Shown here piece after piece: positions 1 through 5,559 of a stretch of DNA of 6,385 nucleotides; the first letter of the stretch is position 1; every line of letters starts with the position of its first letter. This DNA comes from Candidatus Peregrinibacteria bacterium. Lineage in GTDB: Bacteria; Patescibacteriota; Gracilibacteria; UBA1369; PNNO01. The notes under the pieces were generated by a model. The model was not told the origin of the DNA and did not search any database. It worked only from the letters and a program-made list of their open reading frames with translations. The stretch lies in the NCBI GenBank assembly GCA_014728955.1, contig WJKT01000054.1:1-6385 (forward strand), given 5' to 3'. The position numbers were made by a program, and so were the translations under genes.

Positions 1-1748
1 GCACTCTGGTTATATAAACTTACATTTCCTGAAATAACCGGCATTGGGCTATCGGGGTATTCTTTAAGCGGCAAGCCGTTACAGGCATCAACAATACCCT
101 TTACGCCTTGCACAAACTCCCACATTTGCGTTGGTCGTTCAGGGTTTCCGTAATTCAAGCAATCCGTTATTCCAATAGGACGTGCTCCAACCGCGGCAAT
201 ATTTCTCATCGCCTCGACAACCGCATTTTGAGCTTGGTAATATGGATCGATTTTCCCATATCGGGCATTTCCGTCCGCTGTTAAAGCAACACCGATTTTT
301 TTATACTTATCAGGCACATCTTCCCCAAGCAGCGGAGCAAGAACACCTGCATCAGCTTCTCCCGATTCAATAACCGTGTCCCCGCGCACCTGTTTATCAT
401 ACCGTTCATAAACAGGCCTGCGTGAAGCTATATTTTCGGATGCAAGCACTGCCAAAAGCTCATCACTATATTCATCTTTTTCTTCTATTTCAGGCTCTTT
501 CAGATTCAATTCTTTTGGCTTAACATCACGTTTATACTGTATTCCTTCAGTAATATCCACCGCACTTGCATCACATTCTTTTTCTCCGTTGTACCATATT
601 GTAAAATTCCCTTTTCGTACCTTCCCAACCTTGACTGCTTGGGCGTTTTCCGCGACCGAAGGCAAATTCCACTTCTTATTATAATGATCAATAATCAAAT
701 CCGTTAAATCCGGATGGCACATCCACGCAAATCGTTCTTGCGTCTCCGAACAGGCAATAACCGAAGGGTGCAAACCTTCCATACCGATATGAATCTTTCC
801 CAGGTCAATGTCGGCACCATAACCACGCTTTGCAACTTGTTCAACCGTAGAACACACATTCCCGCCGGCACCGTGATCTTTAAACGAAACTTTATCCAAA
901 AGATCTTTTTCTTTTAAAATACGAAACAAATCGTACGTGCTTACCAATAGATGTCTCTTTAAAAACGGGTTTGGCTCCTGTACCGCTCCTTTGTTAGCTT
1001 CTTTATCTTTCTCATCCAATTCAACTGAAGCAAAAGCTGCTCCACCCATCCCGCTGTTGTCGGTCGGTTTACCGACAATAATAATATCGTATCCCACTTT
1101 CGCCGCTTCTTCGGGAACATATGAATGGATTAATTCAGATTCTTTTACCATTCCGTATGCGGCAACATTTACTAAGCAGTTATCGTTATATTGTTCATCA
1201 AAATATATATCTCCTCCAAGATTTGGTATCCCCAAAGGATTTCCGTATCCGGCTATACCGGAGACTACTCCTTCGGCTATTCTCCGTGAATTATTGCTTT
1301 CTATATCACCAAAACGAAGAGGATCAAGTGTTCCTATCACTTTCCCTCCCATACAGGCAACATCACGAACAATACCACCAATACCCGTTGCCGCTCCTTC
1401 AAACGGCACAATTTGCGAGGGGTGATTATGGCTTTCATGGGCCATAATCAGACCATAACGTTCTCCATCAATTTCAGCTATTTCAACAACACCCGCATCT
1501 TCAACGGGTCCCAAAATAACGTTGGGTGCTGTCGTTGGAAGCGTTTTTAAATATTTTTTCGTGCTTCTGTATGCACAATGTTCGCTACATTGAATGCCAA
1601 ACAAAATGGCTTCCGTAAGCGTAACCGGACGCCCCAAAATGTCTTCAATTTTCTTTGCTTCTTCTACTGATAGTCCAATGTTATTCTCTTGTAGAATAGT
1701 CGTAATCTCATCATCGGACATCGATGAAAATTGAAACGTCTGCGGCAT
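1..1748 (-). CDS. purL: Phosphoribosylformylglycinamidine synthase subunit PurL (small form), 3' end cut off by window edge
   Basis: PurL catalyses ATP-dependent conversion of FGAR to FGAM in cytosolic purine synthesis, using ammonia delivered from glutamine by PurQ, with PurS bridging the complex. The frame is open from ATG 1748-1746 to the left edge, giving 582 codons. Visible hallmarks are QCSEHCAY at residues 53-60 (His57 matches the conserved active-site histidine of small PurL), HESHNHPS at 104-111, TGIGGIVRDV at 121-130, DHGAGG at 291-296, NIASRRPVYERYD at 439-451, CLNYGNPERP at 530-539 and SGNVSLYNQ at 573-581. By comparison with small PurL proteins of about 720-760 residues, the last 150-180 residues are missing. 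There is no PurS-like N-terminal domain, so separate PurS and PurQ are expected elsewhere. An in-frame TAA lies five codons before the ATG, and the next Met is residue 10. The start is 17 bases after the rpsR stop, without a visible Shine-Dalgarno site, so it is probably co-transcribed with rpsF-rpsR. Confidence 0.96.
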   Translation of the reverse strand, partial: MPQTFQFSSMSDDEITTILQENNIGLSVEEAKKIEDILGRPVTLTEAILFGIQCSEHCAYRSTKKYLKTLPTTAPNVILGPVEDAGVVEIAEIDGERYGLIMAHESHNHPSQIVPFEGAATGIGGIVRDVACMGGKVIGTLDPLRFGDIESNNSRRIAEGVVSGIAGYGNPLGIPNLGGDIYFDEQYNDNCLVNVAAYGMVKESELIHSYVPEEAAKVGYDIIIVGKPTDNSGMGGAAFASVELDEKDKEANKGAVQEPNPFLKRHLLVSTYDLFRILKEKDLLDKVSFKDHGAGGNVCSTVEQVAKRGYGADIDLGKIHIGMEGLHPSVIACSETQERFAWMCHPDLTDLIIDHYNKKWNLPSVAENAQAVKVGKVRKGNFTIWYNGEKECDASAVDITEGIQYKRDVKPKELNLKEPEIEEKDEYSDELLAVLASENIASRRPVYERYDKQVRGDTVIESGEADAGVLAPLLGEDVPDKYKKIGVALTADGNARYGKIDPYYQAQNAVVEAMRNIAAVGARPIGITDCLNYGNPERPTQMWEFVQGVKGIVDACNGLPLKEYPDSPMPVISGNVSLYNQS

Positions 1749-1765
1749 ATTATGTGAATATTAAA

Positions 1766-1981
1766 TTATCGTACGAATGAAATAAGTGCCATAAAACGAG
1801 CACGTTTAATTGCTCGCGCAAGCATTTTTTGATGTCTTAAACATACACCAGAATAATACTTAGGTACAATCTTCGAATACTTTGTAGTAAACGGTACAAG
1901 CGTCTTGATATTTTTATAATCAATATAATCAGCCTTCGCGTCACAGAATTCACATGTTTTATTATATTTATTACGAGCCAT
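1766..1981 (-). CDS. rpsR: 30S ribosomal protein S18 (bS18)
   Basis: S18 is a small-subunit ribosomal protein that pairs with S6 and binds the central domain of 16S rRNA at the platform. The 71-residue product is full length and matches the family core: CEFC at 10-13, DYIDYKN at 18-24, a GVCLRHQK segment at 45-52 and the basic RAIKRARFMAL helix at 56-66. Cys10, Cys13, Cys47 and His50 together look like the metal-binding (zinc-ribbon) form of S18 rather than the form that has lost the cysteines. It follows rpsF by 26 bases and precedes purL by 17 bases, so all three are likely one transcript. In many bacteria ssb lies between rpsF and rpsR and rplI follows; neither is present here. The 26-base gap before the ATG is AT-rich and shows no Shine-Dalgarno sequence. 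Confidence 0.97.
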   Translation of the reverse strand: MARNKYNKTCEFCDAKADYIDYKNIKTLVPFTTKYSKIVPKYYSGVCLRHQKMLARAIKRARFMALISFVR

Positions 1982-2007
1982 AATGATAAATAGTTAATCG
2001 ATAAGAA

Positions 2008-2721
2008 TTAAATTTTGATATTGATATCCGGATCATCCAATATGCTTTCCAATTCAGAATCAAGATCCGAAATATCCATTGCTTTTTCCTTGTCTTTCTT
2101 CTCTTCTTTTTTCTCTTCTTTTACGGTTTCTTCTTTCTTAGCTTCCTCCTTTTTAGCCGGTTTCTCTTTTTCTTGCGGTTTTTCTTCAGATTTCTTTTCA
2201 GGTTTCTTCTCGGGCTTCGAATCAGTCTCTTTTTTTGCTTTCTTTGAAGACGTTTTCGACGATGAAGATTGTTTCTTCGGACTTGCTTCTTTTTCAACAC
2301 GATGCGTTCTTCTGTCCCCTTCTTTTAATTCAAGTTCCGATAACTTTTTCATTTCATAATGTTTCGGACTTTTTACTATCAAGTGCCGTAAAACAACATT
2401 GTTAAGCAATAATTCTTCTTCCATTTCAGCTATTTTCTGTGAATCCGAAAGCGTAAAATAATAAATCACATAATAACCTTTATCATATTTTTTTATGGTA
2501 AAAGCAAGATCACGAACATCCCAAAGATCTTCATGGTAAATTTCTCCGGTCGCATCTTTGATGAGTCCTTTGATTTCTTTCAGCTGCTTATCAATATCAT
2601 CCTGAGAAAGATCGGGTTTTAATATAAGCATAAGCTCATATTTCACTTGTTCCTCAGCTGTAGCAGCTTCATTCTCCTTTGTTGAAGGCATACTTAATCG
2701 GGTTAGTGAAGCCCTCGTCAT
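2008..2721 (-). CDS. rpsF: 30S ribosomal protein S6 (bS6) with long Lys/Glu-rich C-terminal tail
   Basis: S6 binds S18 and helps assemble the 30S platform. The S6 ferredoxin-like fold is clear at about residues 26-120: YELMLILKPDLS at 28-39, a GEIYHEDLWDVRDLAFTIKKY strand pair from 59, GYYVIYYFTL at 82-91, and the LLNNVVLRHLIVK segment from 105. The rest is atypical: residues ~133-214 are a Lys/Glu/Ser/Pro-rich, probably disordered stretch, and 215-237 form a separate acidic end (DLDSELESILDD at 219-230). The total of 237 residues compares with about 95-135 for ordinary S6. An in-frame TGA two codons upstream makes ATG 2721-2719 the earliest start. A second ATG at 2691-2689 (Met11) leaves 17 residues before the fold and is a serious alternative, because the first ATG sits in the loop of a possible hairpin. 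Neither start has a Shine-Dalgarno site. It heads the rpsF-rpsR-purL group. Confidence 0.95.
   Translation of the reverse strand: MTRASLTRLSMPSTKENEAATAEEQVKYELMLILKPDLSQDDIDKQLKEIKGLIKDATGEIYHEDLWDVRDLAFTIKKYDKGYYVIYYFTLSDSQKIAEMEEELLLNNVVLRHLIVKSPKHYEMKKLSELELKEGDRRTHRVEKEASPKKQSSSSKTSSKKAKKETDSKPEKKPEKKSEEKPQEKEKPAKKEEAKKEETVKEEKKEEKKDKEKAMDISDLDSELESILDDPDINIKI
2080..2325 (-). other. Low-complexity Lys/Glu-rich segment inside rpsF
   Basis: This encodes residues ~133-214 of the S6 product. A serine-rich patch (SSSSKTSSK at 152-160) is followed by loosely repeated KPEKK, KSEEKP, KKEEAKK and KEEKKEEKK units. The minus strand is almost pure purine here, and the plus strand correspondingly pyrimidine-rich, which creates a spurious Ser/Phe-rich plus-strand reading frame. 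The composition predicts a highly charged disordered linker or single alpha-helix. No exact tandem repeat unit is maintained, so slippage-driven variation is possible but not shown. Confidence 0.8.
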
Positions 2722-2735
2722 TTTTCAGCGAGAGC
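2711..2735 (-). promoter_or_regulatory. Possible leader hairpin around the first rpsF start codon
   Basis: On the minus strand GCTCTCG (2735-2729) can pair with CGAGGGC (2717-2711): seven pairs including one G-U wobble, with an 11-base loop. The loop contains ATG 2721-2719, the upstream of two candidate rpsF starts. If translation really begins at ATG 2691-2689, the hairpin lies in the 5' leader and could take part in feedback by the S6:S18 complex, which is known to bind rpsF leaders in several bacteria. A CCCG stretch (2702-2699) lies just downstream; a CCG trinucleotide is part of the published S6:S18 site, but so short a match carries little weight. The hairpin is seen; its regulatory role is inference. 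Confidence 0.3.
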
Positions 2736-2739
2736 AAAA

Positions 2740-2768
2740 GTAATAAAAAAGCACGGGAAGATTACCAA
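2740..2768 (-). promoter_or_regulatory. Candidate sigma-70-type promoter for rpsF-rpsR-purL
   Basis: TTGGTA (2768-2763) and TATTAC (2745-2740) are separated by 17 bases, each matching four of six consensus positions. Transcription would start near 2733, at the foot of the hairpin ahead of rpsF. This is the only gap of about 100 bases between genes in the left part, so a promoter here is expected from context, but the boxes are weak and overlap a terminator-like stem. An alternative pair, TTGCTA with TAATCT, lies slightly upstream. Confidence 0.3.
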
Positions 2769-2775
2769 ATCCCCC
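2745..2775 (-). terminator. Weak terminator- or attenuator-like hairpin between uppP and rpsF
   Basis: On the minus strand GGGGGAT (2775-2769) faces ATCTTCCC (2762-2755), forming GGG/CCC and GAT/ATC pairs plus one G-U wobble and a bulged base, with a six-base loop. GTGC and then six T residues (2750-2745) follow. The layout resembles an intrinsic terminator for the yidD-purH-uppP transcript, but the stem is short, imperfect and separated from the T run by four bases, so readthrough into rpsF is likely. Confidence 0.27.
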
Positions 2776-2818
2776 TCTATATAGCAAGCTTTTCTTTACG
2801 CATGCCATCCAGGCTAAC

Positions 2819-3640
2819 CTAGAGAAATGAGACAAGAATACTTACCGTACCAATTGCAAACAAATAATACGTAAAAATGTTGAGCGAGTGTTTCTTTAGG
2901 AATTTCATTAAAAAATATACGGCAACAAATCCTGCAACTGCCGAAGCAACAAAACCGATAATCAATGGTACGAATGCAACATCAAGCCCACCCCCTGCAC
3001 GAAATTCTTTTATACCTGTTAATAATCCGGCACCAAAAATAGCAGGCAATGCTAATAAAAATGAAAACCTGGCCGCTTTTTCTCGAGAAATACCCTGAAA
3101 AAGTCCGGCCGCAATGGTAGATCCCGATCGAGAAACTCCAGGAATTAATGCTGCAGCTTGAGCCACACCAATAAGTACAGATTTCTTCCAATCTAATCTT
3201 TTTTCTTTTTTGAATTTTTTTGATGTCCATTCAGCCAATATAAATATTTCAGCAACAATAATCATCCATAGTCCAACATATAATGTACTCCTAAAAAGAA
3301 AATCTATTGCCTCTTCCAAAAACAACCCAACGACAACAGCCGGAATGGTCCCAATCACAATATACCCAATCAAATGTCTGTATTCCTTGTTATCGGAAGT
3401 TTTTTTAGCCAACCCCATATACGAAAAGAACCCTTTAAACAGGCCGACAATATCCTTCCAGAAATAAATAATAATCGCTGCAAATGTTCCCAAATGAACA
3501 ACCACATCAAAGCTCTTTAAGGCTTCAACTTCAAGCCCAATCAATGACTCTCCCAGCACCAAATGGCCTGAAGAAGAAACGGGAAGAAATTCGGTTATTC
3601 CCTGTAGAAGACCCAAGAATAGTGCTTCACCATAGCCCAT
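2819..3640 (-). CDS. uppP: Undecaprenyl-diphosphate phosphatase UppP/BacA
   Basis: This integral membrane enzyme dephosphorylates undecaprenyl pyrophosphate to undecaprenyl phosphate, regenerating the lipid carrier for peptidoglycan and other surface polymers. The family is also known for bacitracin resistance when overproduced. The 273 residues match the usual length. The first signature runs from Gln13 to Leu27 (QGITEFLPVSSSGHL) with the conserved Glu17 and His26; the second is PGVSRSG at 167-173 with Arg171, the predicted phosphate-binding arginine. Several hydrophobic stretches (about 45-62, 90-108, 120-137, 155-166, 193-210, 222-246 and 254-272) fit the polytopic fold. The ATG is three bases after the purH stop and has no Shine-Dalgarno site, so translation is probably coupled to purH. 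The gene ends in TAG and is followed by the leader of rpsF. All key residues are present, so it should be active. Confidence 0.97.
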   Translation of the reverse strand: MGYGEALFLGLLQGITEFLPVSSSGHLVLGESLIGLEVEALKSFDVVVHLGTFAAIIIYFWKDIVGLFKGFFSYMGLAKKTSDNKEYRHLIGYIVIGTIPAVVVGLFLEEAIDFLFRSTLYVGLWMIIVAEIFILAEWTSKKFKKEKRLDWKKSVLIGVAQAAALIPGVSRSGSTIAAGLFQGISREKAARFSFLLALPAIFGAGLLTGIKEFRAGGGLDVAFVPLIIGFVASAVAGFVAVYFLMKFLKKHSLNIFTYYLFAIGTVSILVSFL

Positions 3641-3643
3641 ATA

Positions 3644-5209
3644 CTAGTGCTTAAATGATCTAATTCCGGTAAATACCATCGACATACCAAGCTCGTCCAC
3701 TCGTTTTATCACCTGATCGTCACGGATAGATCCTCCTGGCTGAATAATAGCTTTAATACCTGCTTTATGCGCCTGTTCAACACCATCGGGGAACGGGAAA
3801 AACGCATCGGATGCCATAACCGATCCTTTAACCCGGTCACCACCTTTTCTGCTTGCAATGGTAACGGCATCAACACGAGACATTTGTCCAGCACCAATAC
3901 CGGTTGTTACCAAATTTTTCACAAATACAACCGAGTTAGATTTCACGTGTTTCACCACATTTCGTGCAAAAAGCATATCAAGCATTTGCTTTTTGGTAGG
4001 TTTTTTCTTACTTACCACCTTAAGATCTCGCTTTAATACTTTTCGCGTATCGGCATGTTGAATCAACATCCCACCGGCTACTTTTTTAATATCAATTTTT
4101 TCCGGATCACGATATAATTTTCCGGTTTCAAGTAAGCGTAAATTTTTTCGTTTTGATAATTTTTTACGTGCACCTTTTGTAAATTTAGGCGCAACAATAA
4201 TCTCCACAAACATCTTATTTTTCTTAATATAATCAGCTATCTTCTCGTTACAGGTTCGATTCATAGCGATAACACATCCAAACGCAGACATAGGGTCAAC
4301 CTTGTGAGCTTTTTCAAATGCATCTTCAATTTTTGGCGAAGAAGCAACGCCACATGGGTTTGTATGTTTTACAATATTTACCACTGGAAGTTCAAAATCT
4401 TTTACCAACTCCAATGCCGCATCGGTATCAATAATGTTATTATATGACAATTGCTTGCCCTGAAGAATTTCAGCATTGGTAACATTTGGCTGATAATTGT
4501 CCGGATTACGGAAAAATACCGCTTTCTGATGAGGATTTTCGCCATAGCGTAAACTCATTTGTTTCACATAATGCAAATCGAGCAATTCAGCTTCTCCCAA
4601 TTGCTGTCTAAAATAATTACTAATGGCCTGATCGTAATTGCATGTCATGTCAAACGCCTTTAATGCAAGCTTTTTTCTCATTGCATCATCGACATACCCT
4701 TGCGATTCAAGATGATTTGCTATTTCCTGATAATCCAACGGATCAACCACTACTGTGGTATATCCAAAGTTTTTAGCCGCCGCACGGATCAGTGTCGGGC
4801 CGCCTATATCAATTTGTTCGATAATTTCTTCTTCGGATGCTCCTTCTTTACTTACAGTGTCTTCAAATTTATATAAATTCACGACAACCATATCAATCAA
4901 CTTAATATCATTTTCAACCACTTCTTCCATATGTTTTTCATTATCACGAAGAGCTAAAATCCCTCCGTACACTTTTGGGTGCAATGTTTTAACTCGTCCA
5001 TTCATCATTTCAGGAAAAGCAGTATATGAGGCAATATCAATCACCTTCACTTTATTTCGCTTGAGCAATGCTGCCGTTCCACCGGTTGAAATAATTTCAA
5101 CCCCCATTTCTTGCAATTTTTTTGCAAAAGGAACCAGCCCGTCTTTATTAGTGACACTAATGAGCGCACGTCTAACAGGATGATGTTTTTGTTGCTTGTC
5201 TTTATTCAT
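3644..5209 (-). CDS. purH: Bifunctional AICAR formyltransferase/IMP cyclohydrolase PurH
   Basis: PurH performs the last two steps of de novo IMP synthesis in the cytosol: formylation of AICAR with 10-formyl-tetrahydrofolate, then ring closure to IMP. The 521 residues are the full family length. The N-terminal cyclohydrolase (MGS-like) domain, about 12-150, has STGGTA at 41-46, GRVKTLHP at 71-78, NLYKF at 111-115 and QIDIGGPTLIRAAAKN at 132-147. Lys74, Tyr113, Asp134 and Lys146 correspond to active-site positions known from animal ATIC. The transformylase part has RYGENPHQ at 221-228, KHTNPCG at 281-287 (catalytic Lys281-His282), DPMSAFG at 305-311, GAGQMSRVDA at 439-448 and SDAFFPFPDG at 467-476. 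The start overlaps the end of yidD by eight bases (ATGAATAA), and the next Met is residue 35, too late for the fold. The common NLYPF motif reads NLYKF here. It is followed at three bases by uppP. Confidence 0.97.
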   Translation of the reverse strand: MNKDKQQKHHPVRRALISVTNKDGLVPFAKKLQEMGVEIISTGGTAALLKRNKVKVIDIASYTAFPEMMNGRVKTLHPKVYGGILALRDNEKHMEEVVENDIKLIDMVVVNLYKFEDTVSKEGASEEEIIEQIDIGGPTLIRAAAKNFGYTTVVVDPLDYQEIANHLESQGYVDDAMRKKLALKAFDMTCNYDQAISNYFRQQLGEAELLDLHYVKQMSLRYGENPHQKAVFFRNPDNYQPNVTNAEILQGKQLSYNNIIDTDAALELVKDFELPVVNIVKHTNPCGVASSPKIEDAFEKAHKVDPMSAFGCVIAMNRTCNEKIADYIKKNKMFVEIIVAPKFTKGARKKLSKRKNLRLLETGKLYRDPEKIDIKKVAGGMLIQHADTRKVLKRDLKVVSKKKPTKKQMLDMLFARNVVKHVKSNSVVFVKNLVTTGIGAGQMSRVDAVTIASRKGGDRVKGSVMASDAFFPFPDGVEQAHKAGIKAIIQPGGSIRDDQVIKRVDELGMSMVFTGIRSFKH

Positions 5210-5492
5210 GACGTTTAGGCTTTACAGGATCAAAACCGCCCTCACTCCACGGATTGCATCGCAGAACCCTCCATCCACCTTTTAACAGCCCCCTGACCAC
5301 ACCATATTCTCGGACCGCTTCACATGTATATTGCGAGCATGTCGGATGAAACTTACAGTAGCCATGAGGAAACAATTTTCTCAGCGGGCCATGATCGGGA
5401 GAAAGAGTTTTTTGATACAGTTTTATGAGAGAGCACACGACAAAACGTGGAAAATACCAAATCCATTTTATTATCTTCTTGAGTATTGTCAT
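5202..5492 (-). CDS. yidD: Membrane protein insertion efficiency factor YidD
   Basis: YidD is a small inner-membrane-associated protein that assists YidC/Sec-dependent insertion of membrane proteins. The 96-residue product has an amphipathic N-terminal segment rich in Lys, Ile, Trp and Phe (1-20), then LYQKTLSPDHGP at 25-36, CKFHPTCSQY at 46-55, EAVREYGVVRGLLKGGWRVLRC across 58-79, and NPWSEGGFDPV at 80-90. These are the defining family motifs, with Cys46, Cys52 and Cys79. Compared with E. coli YidD there are about eight extra residues between SP..GP and the first conserved Cys, which from memory is common in candidate-phyla proteins. yidD usually sits beside rpmH, rnpA and yidC; here it leads purH and uppP instead. 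The ATG has no Shine-Dalgarno site. Its last eight bases double as the purH start, which implies coupled translation. Confidence 0.95.
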   Translation of the reverse strand: MTILKKIIKWIWYFPRFVVCSLIKLYQKTLSPDHGPLRKLFPHGYCKFHPTCSQYTCEAVREYGVVRGLLKGGWRVLRCNPWSEGGFDPVKPKRHE

Positions 5493-5517
5493 GGCATGGG
5501 GAATAAACCCACAAGAA

Positions 5518-5546
5518 ATCTTAGGTTATGAAATCGCTCAAGTCAA
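5518..5546 (-). promoter_or_regulatory. Candidate sigma-70-type promoter for yidD-purH-uppP
   Basis: TTGACT (5546-5541; five of six to TTGACA) and TAAGAT (5523-5518; four of six to TATAAT) lie 17 bases apart in the 67-base gap after the M23 peptidase gene. Transcription would start near 5511, leaving a leader of about 20 bases before the yidD ATG. No hairpin with a T run separates this gap from the upstream gene, so readthrough from the peptidase gene is also possible. Confidence 0.45.
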
Positions 5547-5559
5547 CGTGTAATTCTTC

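Noticed and set aside
506..691. 61-codon minus-strand frame within purL
   Set aside because: It is out of frame with purL, which is continuous and conserved through this region. No motif or start signal.
1247..1265. Short inverted repeat TCCGG/CCGGA
   Set aside because: It is a five-base stem inside conserved purL coding sequence with no T run or other context, as expected by chance.
937..1447. Two long plus-strand reading frames opposite purL
   Set aside because: They lie wholly antisense to the well-conserved purL frame, have no recognisable motif, and their Ser/Pro/Ile-rich composition is that of a reverse-complement shadow.
2015..2359. Plus-strand frame coding a Ser/Phe-rich protein
   Set aside because: It is the complement of the Lys/Glu-rich rpsF tail: AAA/GAA codons read backwards give TTT/TTC and TCT/TCC. 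Nothing supports translation.
2982..3230. 82-codon minus-strand frame within uppP
   Set aside because: It is a shifted frame inside an intact uppP gene whose own frame carries all conserved motifs.
4755..5183. 142-codon plus-strand frame opposite purH
   Set aside because: It is antisense to the conserved cyclohydrolase domain of PurH, with no family resemblance.
5493..5559. Terminator after the M23 peptidase gene
   Set aside because: I looked for a GC-rich hairpin followed by T residues on the minus strand and found none. Only a promoter-like pair is present.
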